Made by a program: the position numbers and the translations under genes. DNA of 64,000 bases from Adiantum capillus-veneris (taxonomy: Eukaryota > Streptophyta > Polypodiopsida > Polypodiales > Pteridaceae): contig CM043969.1 in assembly GCA_014529385.2 (NCBI GenBank), positions 20,054,946 to 20,118,945 of the forward strand, in the 5' to 3' direction. Below are positions 24,041 to 38,326 of this stretch, in pieces. The notes beneath the pieces were generated by a model. That model worked only from the letters and a program-made list of their open reading frames with translations. It had not been told where the DNA came from and did not search any database. Each line of letters opens with the position of its first letter. The first letter of the stretch is position 1.

Positions 24041-24620
24041 CGCGCGCACGCACACACACACACTCACAAGTACATACACATACATACACCATACGCACCA
24101 ACAACGCACACACATGGCACGCATGAAAGCAAAAAAAGCAACAAAAATGGACGTTGTCGCATCAACAACAGACACCAAACTCACGTGATGGCAACAACAA
24201 TTCAAAGAAAGACACCAAAGGCATGCCCCAGCTAGCATCGAAATCGACAACCACGCTACACCGATCACCAGTAAAGCTTGCAATTCACCGGCATCTTGCC
24301 CACGACACACTTCTTTATTAAACAATCGTAGGGTAATCCATTTTCTGTTTCTCCAAGCCAAACTTTTGTAAAAAAACATTTTGTATATACCACATGTCTC
24401 TAGGTGATGGTCACAAAGGCCCACCTAAGAGAATATCATTTTCTTATTTCTCCCAAAATAAACCACCAATCAACCATCCGGACCCGGCTGCCTGCTTTGT
24501 CTCTCCAGGTTAGGGCACTTGAGAGGGAACCCATGCACACACACTGACTATAAGGGTTGCTACACACAGGAGTAGGATCTCGGCACACGTAAATTTTCCC
24601 TAGAAAATGCATTATAGTCT
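24037..24620 (+). repeat. Element C left LTR copy, part 1
   Basis: Aligns with 34945-35597 (for example CACAAGTACA..ACACCATACGCACCAACAAC and GGGTAATCCATTTTCYGTTTC). It lacks the 81 bp found at 35417-35497 of the other copy, which include a TATA box. The junction TTAGGGC/ACTTGAG shows a GGC microhomology, typical of a deletion. Confidence 0.8.
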
Positions 24621-24639
24621 GTGTGTGTGTGTGTGCGCG

Positions 24640-26512
<1,873 letters not shown>

Positions 26513-26514
26513 TT

Positions 26515-26531
26515 TGGTGTCTCCCTCCAAG
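26515..26531 (+). other. Primer-binding-site candidate of element C
   Basis: TGGTGTCTCCCTCCAAG starts 2 bp after the LTR end and begins TGG as such sites do. I cannot assign the tRNA. Confidence 0.4.
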
Positions 26532-26616
26532 AAGGGCGTCCTTCAGTTTACAACGCTAAAAATGATGCATGTTGTCGACCATGGACTAGTGGCTGCGGGA
26601 ATTCTCTAATAGGAGA

Positions 26617-27559
26617 ATGGAGGAGGAAGAAATTGAAGCACTAACAGCCTTCATTGAAGTGTTGTTGTTGGAATACACCGTCATCAACATCTAGGAAGTA
26701 AGTTCTCCATCTCGCAGCTCTCATTTTAACCGTAAATCAAGAGCCACCAGAGGGAGGGCAGCAGGGTTCTCTCATTGTCGTCACCCACCGCACTTTATAA
26801 AAAAAAAACTTTATCAAAACTGAAGTAAAGGAGAAGCAAAACTCATCTACATTGACGTTTATCATGAAGAAATCATCCATATTAAGGAAGGAAAGGGGTT
26901 AGTAAAGCCTCTCTTCCCAAAGGAATCTAAAAATAAAAGTGTTGCCTCTACCTCTAAGTGGCCCAAAGGGGCTGCTTGTGCCAAGGGAAAAGGAGGGCTA
27001 GGTCAATCCTAAATCACATGACCCCCAAGGAAGAAGAACCACCTGGCCACACAAGTGCTTCGAGTTCATCTCTGGAAAGCAGAATTGTGCCTAGGTTGCC
27101 AAAAAGAAGGTCATCTAAAGCAAAGCGGCAGAAGATTGCCTATCCATTCGCGGTGCGCATGCGAGTGCTACCAGTTCACTTCGGCAACCCCGAAGCGGAG
27201 GTGATAAGAAGGTTCCCATGCCCTAGAGAGGAGTGGTTTGGCTACTATCCTTGTTGTTTTGGAAGGTGGGTAGAGGGTCTTCCTCCTCTCCCCGTACAAC
27301 TCATCTTGGAGAAACTGTCTACCATTGGTTAAACCCAGTGGGCTAGAGATGTGAGCTACAATTAAATGGTGTGGAATTCATGCAACGAGTTGATTATGGT
27401 AACTACTTGCAATTGCTGCTAGCTAAAAGGCTAGGAGTGGGCAAAAACATTGCCATCACTCCGTACGTGCTAAGCAATGAAGGGAAGGTGGAGCCTATGA
27501 AAGGCAATGACCTCCTGCAGATGTGGCGACTTGTCAACACTGGCACGGTTAGGGTATAA
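26617..27559 (+). pseudogene. Element C 5' ORF of unknown function
   Basis: Open pieces at about 26617-26691, 26958-27332 and 27371-27559. The middle one begins basic and Ser-rich, then reads VLPVHFGNPEAEVIRRFPCP and WFGYYPCCFGRWVEGLPPLP. The last reads NYLQLLLAKRLGVGKNIAITPYVLSN, then LLQMWRLVNTG. I do not recognise a domain. It precedes gag, where Tat elements of the Ogre type carry an extra ORF1, so it may be such a protein. Stops between the pieces show decay. Confidence 0.4.
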
Positions 27560-27675
27560 GTGAGTACTTTACACTCTGTGCATCATGGATAACGATCGTT
27601 TTTTTGTGAAGGTTTCTGCAACACATGCACGTACATATATATGTAGATAGAAAGATCTTCTATCAGTAGAAGATT

Positions 27676-28740
27676 GTGTTCTTATTTGGTGCTAAGGTGT
27701 GTTTTGCAATGGCAAACGTTTCCTTCGCAACCCTCACGAGTAAGGTGGGGGAAGATGCTTTGGATTTCCTAGATAATCTTGAGATAGCATGTGTCATCTT
27801 TGGAAGGGATGACGATGCTTCGCGTCTCCATATTTTTACACTATTAATGAAAGTGGAAGCGACATCATGGTACAACGCCTTGGTGCAAGCCACCAAGGAG
27901 AGGTGGGACCTGCTAAAAGCAGCATTTCTAAGGCGCTTTGGAGAAGGCACCACATCAGAGAAGTTGTGGCAATTGCTGATGGAGTTGAAGCAAGGAAATA
28001 TGGTTGAATATGCAGTGCTAGCATAAAAATTGAAGTTTGTGGTTCTATGGAGACATGGGTCGCATCGTTGAAGGAGGGAAAAGGGGCACCCGATTTCCTA
28101 AAGAAAGACTGGTTTTTGACTGGTTTTTGGCCAATTCTTAAAGAGAAGATGAAGGAAAGATTTCTTGCTACGTATGAGGCCCGGGGCGGTCACTTTTTAG
28201 AATGTGTATTCTATCAGGTGAGCTAACCAGAGAGGATTATTAAAAGATCAAAATGTATACATACAGAGGGGGGTGGGGGTTTTTTAAATAGGCACGTAGT
28301 GTAAATATAGTATGTATATTGAGGTATTATTAATAACCTCTTGAACACACGTGATATAGGAAGATTTTGATAAGTGACCGCCCCGGGGTATGAGGTAGCA
28401 GTTGTAGTCCACCTTAAAGATAATAAATTACGTCTATAAGCCAAAACTACCGAGGAAGAGGAATCGGATAGGACCCGACCACACCTAGCTGCACCTGCAG
28501 CAGCAATCGTGCAGAGGAATTAGCACAGAAACCAGCTGAAGATCAACAAGGCCTGTTCAACCGAATCACCAACCAGTTAGAGAATTTTTCAATACATATG
28601 GTGCAGAAAGTGCATGCACCTGCCAAAAATCCAGAGCAAGGAAGAGGGCAGTGAAGACAGAATGAGGCCTACCATTGTTACAATTGTAGAGAGGACGGCC
28701 ACCATGGCATGTACTATTGTCCTCATCCAAGAAGGCAGAA
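27676..28740 (+). pseudogene. Element C gag with zinc knuckle, interrupted by a MITE
   Basis: 27676-28026 contains EDALDFLDNLEIACVIFGRD, ATSWYNALVQATKERWDLLK, AAFLRRFGEGTTSEKLWQLL and GNMVEYAV, the Retrotrans_gag pattern. After a TAA the sequence goes on in another frame (28050-28171) and is then cut by a 208-bp MITE. Past the MITE the frame resumes at 28396, and a zinc knuckle CYNC-REDGH-HGMYYC (CX2CX4HX5C, one residue more than usual) lies at about 28674-28718. The Pro/Gln linker after it (to about 28890) contains a second MITE insertion. Confidence 0.75.
28180..28387. mobile_element. MITE, 208 bp, with 8-bp target duplication
   Basis: Terminal inverted repeats CCCGGGGCGGTCACTT (exact 16 bp) are flanked by the exact direct repeat GTATGAGG at 28172-28179 and 28388-28395. 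An 8-bp duplication is typical of hAT-type elements. It carries no coding sequence. Removing it with one duplication copy keeps the gag frame open across the site. Confidence 0.85.
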
Positions 28741-28904
28741 TTTCAATAGGGGCATAAGGTAGAATCAGACTTTTCCATCGAGGGCCAGGCTACCACGATC
28801 CAGGCAACCAGAGCCGATTCCACTGGTCCAAATCCTTCAACCGTTCGTACAACCACCACCACCAACGCAACCTCTCATTCCACAGCCAGGGATTTGATAT
28901 TCAC

Positions 28905-29244
28905 GTGATTACATGAAATTTCTTGTGATCACAATGTTTATAATCACATTCACATAATCACAATTAACGTGATCACAAAAAAGCCAATAAGTGGGGATGT
29001 GGCAATCCACCAAAACCCCACCAAGGTATGTGTTTTTTCTCATGAGCTTACTTGGATACTATGTGAATTCTAAATTCAAAACCCATTAAGAAACAAAAAA
29101 ATCATCGTGGGCTTACCAAATTAAATGATTTCTTTAGTTTAAGGGGAGGTCACGTGAATATTTAAAGTAGTCACTTATTTTGAAACGTTATCACTCAATG
29201 TTATTAACGTGTTCACATGTTTGTGATCACGTTAATGAAATCAC
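28905..29244. mobile_element. Probable MITE, about 340 bp, rich in GTGATCAC
   Basis: Both ends read inward GTGATT-W-CAT-D-AA and then GTGATCACAA after a small gap, so the inverted ends are imperfect. Flanks TATTCAC (28898-28904) and TATCCAC (29245-29251) are a 7-bp near-duplication. It interrupts the proline-rich linker after the gag zinc knuckle. The interior is AT-rich and non-coding. Confidence 0.6.
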
Positions 29245-29283
29245 TATCCACCACTACCTCCACCACCTACTGGAAACCAAGCA

Positions 29284-30229
29284 ATGAGTATCATCAGTCT
29301 TGAAGCTAAAGGAAAGGCTAAGGTAGAAGAGAGTGTCAAAGAGAGGGACAAAGGAAAAGGAAAAGTAGAAGAAGTGGATGTCATGGGAGTGAAGCGTGCT
29401 AGGCAGCACGAAGAGGCCTCTCAAAGGGAGGAAAAGATGAAAGGAAAAGGAGAGTCTAGCAAGCATGCCTCTAAGCCTCGGTGGAAGATTGACATCGTGG
29501 ATTTTTCGTTGGGTGAGTATGCTAAACCATATGACCTAGTTCAAGATGTTTTGATGCAAGTTTTGAAAATAACCTGGCCCCAATTACTCCATCTTACACC
29601 AAGGATGAGGCGACAATGGATGAAGATGGTAAGTACTAAAATCAAGACCAAGGATAGTTGGGGCTATCCCTGGCAGAAATCATAGACGACATCCTACCTA
29701 TCATGGATGCCCACATCAAGGGCAACGTATCTCAAACATCTACATAGATAGCGGCACACAAATATGCGTCATGAGTGAGAAAATGATGCACTATCTAGGC
29801 CTAGAGGTAAGTAGTAGGCGAGCACCCTACCAAGCTAAAATGGCAAATAACATCAAACTAAAATGTGTGGGCATTGTGAATGCAGTCAAGGTGAAGGCAT
29901 TCAACACAAAAGTGGAGGTAGACATTTTTATCATGCCACACGAAGGGGAGGGCTACCCTATCATTCTCGGAAGGCCATGGCTCATGGCTATGGAGGCTAA
30001 GCATGACTAGAGTACCAGAATGATCCAGATGAAGGATGCTAAAGGAAAGCCCATATTCTACAACATGAAGACTCAGAAGCAACACAACATGATCTTGGAG
30101 GCATTGAAAGATGAATTCACTAGTGAATCTTTGATCACCTTGAGAGAAGAGACGACAAAAACTAAGGAGAGCGACAGTAGCATCGAAGTGATGGGAGTCA
30201 TCCTCAGAGATCCAAAGAGATTGACATAG
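29284..30229 (+). pseudogene. Element C protease with upstream linker
   Basis: 29284-29685 is a Lys/Glu-rich linker. The protease has YIDSGTQICVMSEKMM (about 29743-29790), with D-S-G intact, and YPIILGRPWLMAMEAKHD (about 29965-30007). A stop follows KHD at 30008, and the downstream piece 30020-30229 links to RT. A frame change near 29640-29740 separates linker and protease. It would mature the element's polyprotein. Confidence 0.78.
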
Positions 30230-30277
30230 TTTGAAGCACCACCGGAGAACCAAGAGGGACCATTAGGTATGTAACCC

Positions 30278-31140
30278 TTGGTGGATACAAGTAAGTTACA
30301 TCAGATGCTCTCTAGTGAGTTAGCTAGTCAAAAGAGAGAAGAATACATCTATATGTTGGTGGGTAACTTCACCACACTTTTCATTGATGTTCATGACAAG
30401 ATCACAGGAATCACACTGGTGCAGCACCGCATAAGACTCAAGGAAGGAAGGAAGCTTGTAGTGCAAAAGCTCAGAAGGCTTAGGTAGTTCAACAATAGGT
30501 AGGTTTCATTTACCCCATTGAAGACTCGGAGTGGGTCTCTCCAGTGGTGGTCACGCCAAAGAAAAACGGTAAGTGGAGGGTTTGTGTAGACTACAAACCT
30601 CGCAATGCAGCAACAAAGAGGGATCATTTTCCCCTCCCATTCCAAGATGAGATTCTCAACAAGGTAGCAGGTCATGAGTACTACACAGGATGTGATGGCT
30701 ACTCATGCTACTTCCAGATTAGCATTGCAAAAGAAGAACAAAAAAAGACAACCTTCATAACACCATGGGGATGTTTTGCTTACAGAGTGATGCCTTTTGG
30801 CCTCACCAACGCTCCATCCACATTCCAACGCTATGTATCTTTTGTCTTCCAGCCATACTTTGGTAAGTCAGTACGGGTTTGCATATATGATTTTTGTATC
30901 TTCAACTCTTGCTCCCTTCATTTGAGCAAGGTCTATGATGGCCTGGCTAGGCTGTAAGCCTTGGGTGGTCAGTTTGATGTAGATAAGTGTCACATTGGTG
31001 AAATCAAGGTCACTCTTCTTAGCCATGCAATTTCATCCAAAGGAATTGAAGCTGACCCAAGCAAGGTTCAAGCTTTAGTATCTTTGTCATCGCCCACCAT
31101 AGCAAAACAATTGGTCTCTTTCCTTTAGAAGGTAAGGTAT
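30278..31140 (+). pseudogene. Element C reverse transcriptase
   Basis: Pre-RT and finger sequence at 30278-30530, then VVVTPKKNGKWRVCVDYKPR (30544 on), GCDGYSCYFQISI, WGCFAYRVMPFGLTNAPSTF. The catalytic box that should read Y-x-D-D is CIYDF: the Tyr and the first Asp are both changed, so the enzyme is dead by point mutation as well as by the stop at about 30957. The thumb follows (FDVDKCHIGEIKVTLLSHAI, about 30970-31030). Confidence 0.85.
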
Positions 31141-31730
31141 TTGAGCAGATTCATGCACTTTCTCTCTCAAGTGGTTCTCCCTTTACAACAACAAGTCACC
31201 CATAGAGATGTCTTCCTATGGGGTGAAGAAAATGAGCAACACTTTAGCGAAGTGAAACAGATCCTAGCTTCACTTCCCATCATTGCACCCCCTAGATGGG
31301 AGGAGCCATTTTATGTTAACCCCAATGTAGGAAGTGATACACTTGGGGCCGTACTAATGCAAAAGTACCCCCAAACCTCTTTCATGCGTCCTATCTACCT
31401 CTCTAGTCGTGTCATGACCCCATCAGAAAAAGGATTCACCACGATAGAGCATATGGTGCTTGCATTGATGTTTACCACTACAAAGTTCCACTCTTATCTA
31501 TTGCCTAGACCCTTTGTAATTCTAACAATGGAAGAAGTCTTTCTGTATGTAATGCAACACATGGATGTCTCATCTAGAATCTTTAAGTGGCTCATTAGAT
31601 TACAAGAGTTTGATTACACTATGCAAGTGGAGAACTCCACTAGAGCTAGTCTAGCAGATATTCTTACCCATCGTCACTATGAGAAGAAGCTAAAGGTCAA
31701 TGCAGAAGGTAGAGGAGTGACACCAATGGT
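31141..31730 (+). pseudogene. Element C RNase H (gypsy type)
   Basis: Part of an open frame of 245 codons (31141-31878). It has FYVNPNVGSDTLGAVLMQ, where the first catalytic Asp is Asn, PIYLSSRVMTPSEKGFTTIE with the Glu kept, TMEEVFLYVM where the Asp of T-D-H is lost, and FDYTMQVENSTRASLADILT with the last Asp kept. The open frame with lost active-site residues shows decay by substitution. Confidence 0.78.
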
Positions 31731-31739
31731 GGAAGTTCC

Positions 31740-32170
31740 TAAATTAGAAGGATCTCACTCTCCTTTCTTTCATGGATCTTACAAAAGAACAGTGGACCAG
31801 GCTACAACTGACATCGTCATTTTCAATGAGCAAAAGGAAAGGGCAGTTACTACACTCCACTCCAACAATGAAGCATAATATGTGGCCCTAATTCTTGGAT
31901 TAGAACAATGTGTTTTGAAAAAGGTTTAGTGCCTAAATGGGTTTGGAGACGCCATGCTCTTAATTAAGCAGATAAATGGCACTTGGGTTTGTAAAAATTA
32001 GGTTTTGCTTGGCCAATTACACCAAGTTAAAAGTCTTTTAAGAAAGTTTAAAGCGGTGCAATTATTTCATGTCCCTAGGGCAGAAAATCAAGAAGCAGAT
32101 GCTTTATCCAAGGAAAGAATACAACATGTTCCCATAGGAGCAATCAAACTGAAGCTGCTCCTTTTTTAGG
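31740..32170 (+). pseudogene. Element C second (archaeal-type) RNase H
   Basis: FFHGSYKRTVDQATTDIVIF stands where F-D-G-S is expected, so the first catalytic Asp is His. NNEA-stop-YVALILGLEQCV follows, the stop replacing the catalytic Glu. FGDAMLLIKQINGTWVCKN keeps the third Asp, and VPRAENQEADALSKE keeps the fourth. A second RNase H between the gypsy RNase H and integrase defines the Tat lineage of plant Ty3/gypsy elements. Confidence 0.82.
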
Positions 32171-33163
32171 GTAACGATGCTATACCTGAAATCATCAGCT
32201 TCTTAGATATAGGAGAATGTCCTAAAGGGTATACCAAGGGTCAAAAACAATGACTTGTACGAAAGGCAACAAGATACTGCCTTATAAACAACACCTTATA
32301 CTGCACAAGCAAAGACCAGATTCTCAGGCAAGTGCGGCGGCCATGATGGTGTTTGCGGCGGCCACTTTGCTCTAAACATTACTAGTAGGAAGATTCTAAG
32401 CAGGATTCTCTTGGCCTAGTCTGAACAAGTATGTGCATCATCGGTATAAAACATGTAGAGCTTGTCAAGTATCCAGTGATCGAACACGAACCTATGAGCC
32501 ACAGACTCCTATCATCTCATATGGCCCGTTTGAGAAGTGGGAAATAGATACAATTGGTCCTTTACCAAGGGCCCAGTCATGTAACTAGTAAACATTTCGA
32601 ACATCACTAGGTTTCACCTCTTTAAATCTGGTATATGGAAAAGAGTCCATTCTACCCATTGAGGTACAGATAGCCAGCTTGCGAGTCATGGCTAGTTAGC
32701 TACAACAACCAATTGCCCATCTTCGCAACCACATCTTGGATCTAGAAAGGCTTCAGTTAGATAGGGAAGATGCGGTCAACTACTATGCAACGCAAGCAGA
32801 ACCACACCGAATCACATTCATCAAGGGCTTAAGGAAAAGGGTTTGAAGAAAGGCATGTTAGTATTGAGTTACGTCAAATTCGACACTAGGAAAGATAAGA
32901 ATTTTCAGCCCAGATCGGAAGGGCCATTCATCGTCAAAATGCAATACACCAATGGTAGCTAAAACTTGATGGAGGCAAATGGTCAAATTCACAAGACTAG
33001 AGTCAATGGATGGAGGCTCCAAAGGTACTTCTTAAGGTTTGATCCAGAGTTCATGATAGATATTCCAGAGGAGGGAGAACCCTCCAACTCCGCTGTTTTT
33101 CAAATATGTAAGAAAAACAGAGTACTGGTCTTTACGTGCGAGTACTGGTCTTCACTTGCATAA
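32171..33163 (+). pseudogene. Element C integrase, core deleted
   Basis: The H2C2 region (about 32290-32470) shows GGHFALNITSRKILSRI and CRACQ. The core opens with FEKWEIDTIGPLPRAQ (about 32530-32575) and then jumps, at about 32575-32610, to the late block TSLNLVYGKESILPIE. Roughly 130 residues, including the remaining catalytic positions, are missing. The C terminus with SEGPFIVKMQYTNGS and LRFDPEFMIDIPEEGE (32966-33163) follows. Confidence 0.75.
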
Positions 33164-34741
33164 ACCGTACCGGTCTTTACTTGCAAATTTGATTAAAAAT
33201 AACTAAAGAACTCTGAGTATCTTTTGCAATAAGGCTTGCTTACTGGGTATAATCAGATGAGATTAGCTGGAGTACTTGCTTATTGGGTATAATCAGATAA
33301 GATGAAATGCCCAAAAGAACAACATAAAATTGAGGGAAAAAAAGGGGGATTTTGGGAACCTGCAGCAGTAGAATTATTGATGGGATTACACATGCTTGAT
33401 CAATTGTCATAATTAACTGTCTTGGTACTTAGGATGATCGACCGCTATACAGATTTGCAGTACCTACCTAAGCACACAAGTGCATGCAGATAAATAAAAT
33501 CTTTTTGTTGATAAAACTGGGTTATGCGTACCCGATCATATGTAGGTCTATATATAATAGTTTTGGAAAGATATGAAAATTAAAGTTTTGGGAGATAGTT
33601 GGTTGCTTGTCGAGAAGAAATAGTATAATGATTGGTTTTTTTTGAGCGGTTTTGAATCGCATATTGTGCTGGACTTAGGGGATCCTTTCACAATATAATC
33701 TATGATCCAAAAGTATATCACAGGAAAAGAGTTGGGAAAAGAGACATACAGTAGGGCTGGCTTAGCTGGTCCAAAAAAACAATACAAAATCTATAATAAA
33801 AATGGGTTTTGGGAACCAGGATGGTTGAATACACATGCTTGTTCAAATATCACTTATGTGTAGGAAGAACTTGGTGGTTGCAGTCTTGAAGACATAATCT
33901 GATTAATAAATTATTTTTGTTGATAAAACTCGGTTATGCTTAACCGATCATATGCAGGTCTTGATAAGGTAGTTTTGGAAAGATATAAATGTTAAAGTTT
34001 TTGGAAGACAGCTGGTTACTTGTTGTCAAGAAAGAATAGTATACTGAATCATTTTTTCGAGCAATTTTGAATCACATATTATTCAGTACAGGGAAAACAT
34101 ATTGGGGAAGGTAATTGGAATAGTTGGAACCTTGGTACAGTTGTGGTTCTTTTAAAAAAACTGCTTGGAAAAACAAACAAAACTCTTTCAAAATTTTCAA
34201 CTTTTTAGTACAATGATTGCCAATGCTCATTAAATGAATGCTTGTCTGGCACAGGAACCAAGCAAAGTAAGGTTGACTGCACGAATTAGGGTGAATAATA
34301 ACCCAAAGAACATGCAGGCAATTAATAATAAGATACAAATGGCCAGTTTGGAGCTTAAATCACCTACAGTAGAACCCTATTGGAATAGGGAATTCTTGCC
34401 TAGGAAAGCTAAAGCGGTTTTTGAGCCGACCATTGTAAAAAATCAGAATTTTGGATAGTAGTAGGGAGTTGTTCTAGGGGTGTGGAAGCAATAACAAGTG
34501 GCAAAGGTCATTTGGTACCTGTCTACCCATTCCTTGTAGCCTATTCTAATAAGCTTTGATGTTTGGATGGTGGCAAGTACCGATCTCTTCTTTACTTACC
34601 AGGGGACGTACCTACTCCTCCTAAGTGGCCAATTGTACTTCATACCTGATAAATTAATTCATTTATTTATGATCATTCTCTCTTATTCTATAAGTATGAT
34701 TGTGTCATGCTTTGAAGTCTACTGTTTATGTTCAATGGTGT
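33164..34741. other. Element C 3' non-coding region with tandem duplication
   Basis: No coding sequence. Two related units, about 33350-33690 and 33800-34090, share TTTTGGGAACC, ACACATGCTTG, TTGTTGATAAAACT-S-GGTTATGC and TTTTGAATCRCATATT, with a step of about 445 bp. A smaller one repeats GCTTATTGGGTATAATCAGAT at 33235-33300. A purine tract GAGGGAAAAAAAGGGGGA (33332-33349) precedes the first unit. Confidence 0.6.
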
Positions 34742-36074
<1,333 letters not shown>

Positions 36075-37815
36075 ATGGAAAGGATGTGAACAGCTACTCT
36101 TAGCCACAGTGCTAAAGCTTGAGAGTTGGAACAAGTAATTGATGCTCTCCAAGGTGAGATTGAAGATAGGATGAACATCATTGAAAATCTCCAAGGCCAG
36201 ATCAAAGAGCTCAAGAATGAAGCAGAGCAATACCAAATCGTTAAATAAAAGCAACAAAAGGGGATGGAATAATTACAGGAGCTTCTCACAAAGATATCAG
36301 ATGCATGTAAAAGCAAGGACCAACAGCTGACTGAAGTAACAAATGAACTTTTACGCATTACTCAGTTAGTACAAAAGCTCCAAGTCCAATTAAATGTAGC
36401 AAATGCCTCTTTGCAATACTCAGAGCCAAGAATAAATGACCAAGAGGAATTTATAAAGCAAATTATAGAAAACCAAGCAGTCACTTCACTCAAGAGGACA
36501 TATAAAGTTTACAAAACTTTGGAAAAGAGAAATAAGGACCTGGAACTTGAGTTGAAGCTGGAAGAGGCACAACGAAGGAACCTCACCCTAATGAGGGTAC
36601 AAATATAAGAGAAGCTGCTTAAAGAGATAGAGGACTTAAAGAGATCCAATCAGCTGCTGAGAGAAGGAAATGTGGAAGCTCAAGAGGAGGCAGGCACATC
36701 TGAACAACCAAATCTAGAGATACCATCAGTCTCCTTTGCAAAAAGGGAAACACAGCCAACAGAAGGTCAAACAGGAGTTTTTGAATTCCAAGTATCAATT
36801 TCCAAATAGGAACAAGTACCAATGGTCTAGCTCTCTAAAGCTAACGAAGATGCACTGAAAGAGCAGATTGTTCATGAAGTGGATGTTGAATGGAAAGCGG
36901 CCATGGATTGGGAGTTGAGGATTCTTCACTTTGTCAATATAACACATTTCACTCCCAATCAAATAAATTCTCAATGGCATCAACAGTCGCTACCTTACTC
37001 TTTGATAAAGGTGGAGCTATTGCAAGTAAAAGAAAGACTTTACAAGGATATGCAAGAAGAGGGGTCAGATGCTCTCCACCCCATATGGAGGAAGAATTGG
37101 CTCAACAAAAACTAAAGGTATCTGATTTTGTTTACAAGAGCATCTGCATTGATCCATAAAGACCCAACATTTTGTCGGGTACCAAGGGTAAGGACATGGC
37201 AAGCACATAAAGCATTAAAGAAGAAGAGATCGACTTGGCTCAACTACCCAAAATTGCCAGCTCCAGAGCAAGGACTGGCAATTGAGGAATACATGGTGAA
37301 AACCCTAGCGGACACCATCAACTTCTTCAAGAGCCTCCCTGACCTCTCATGTGCAATGCTATTTAAAATCTACAGAATGTTGCTCACATGTATCCAAGTC
37401 TTTCATGATCCTGAACAAGCAGGATCCCCATGGATGTCTTTTGTAGAAGGTAACAAAGGCTTGTGCTATGATTTGAGTGGGTAACCTTTAGAAGAAGTCC
37501 TTACGGCTTCTATGTCAGATGTATGTTCTTGCCATCAAGCAATATGTGGCATTCAAAGAATCTTTTTACACAGGATTCTTCACATGGCGTACAAAGATTT
37601 TTGGACCAATGATCAACAATCTAATAGAGCAAGGTTCATCGGATATTTTGCCAACGAGCTCAAAAATAAAGTTATTATTTAATTTTTGCAAGTCCATGAG
37701 AGGGAACGGCGCATTAGACATCAAAAATCACTTCAAACACTTAAAGACTACCTCTCAAGCTGTCAACCCAAAGACTATTTCAGTCCATGAAACTATGTCA
37801 AGGGACGACACAGTC
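36075..37815 (+). pseudogene. Element B 3' accessory ORF, second part
   Basis: Open pieces 36075-36250, 36411-36605, 36879-37115, 37128-37481 and 37519-37842, in shifting frames. The start is a long coiled coil (LEQVIDALQGEIEDRMNIIE then LQGQIKELKNEAEQY; KTLEKRNKDLELELKLEEAQ). The end has WKAAMDWELRILHFVNITHF and EYMVKTLADTINFFKSLPDL. I recognise no domain here. The frame runs up to the purine tract of the 3' LTR, so it is the 3'-most gene of B and very likely continuous with 21211-22731 before element C inserted. Confidence 0.5.
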
Positions 37816-37828
37816 GAGGAGGGGGGAT
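37816..37828 (+). other. Polypurine tract of element B
   Basis: GAGGAGGGGGGA followed by T lies directly before the 3' LTR (TGTTAGCATC). It primes plus-strand DNA synthesis in LTR elements. Confidence 0.85.
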
Positions 37829-38321
37829 TGTTAGCATCAAGCTAACCCATGTAACATTTTTTGGGAGCTTTATCATAAAAACACTTATTCTTTGATAAAT
37901 CAAGAATATTGTAACTCCTATTTTTCAAGTGGATGTTGTAATCTATGAGTCAAAGCTATAAGCTTCCAGATTGTATCAACTTATCCTTAGTTAGAGATCC
38001 CAGATGATTAGTTTTTTACCAAAGAAACCTTATCTAAGGTATAAAAGCCAATTTTGTAAATTTATTATCATGTTTATGGATAATAAATACACAGCGTGAG
38101 CTAACGGCGCTCACTTCTCTCCTTCTCATGCTTCCATCTCCCTTGTTGTTGGTTGTCACATTGCAGTGCCTTCCATTGTGTTGCAACCACAGGTAAGAGC
38201 TCTACGCATTGATGTAAACACTAGTCAAGTCATCTTCGTCCCATGGATTGACAATTATGTTCCTGGTTCTTGCTATGTCTGCAATAAGATAAGAGTTCAG
38301 AGTTTAAGAAACCCATCCACA
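37829..38321 (+). repeat. 3' LTR of element B (493 bp)
   Basis: Begins TGTTAGCATCAAGCTAACCC and ends CCATCCACA. It has TATAAAA at 38040-38046 and AATAAATACACAGCG about 40 bp on. It is shorter than the 5' LTR by about 412 bp at a single place (after GATGTAAA, about 38217). Confidence 0.9.
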
Positions 38322-38326
38322 CCCTT

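Noticed and set aside
36075-37815. Retroviral env-like gene
   Set aside because: Position after pol fits, but no signal peptide, transmembrane segment or furin-like site is visible; it is a coiled coil.
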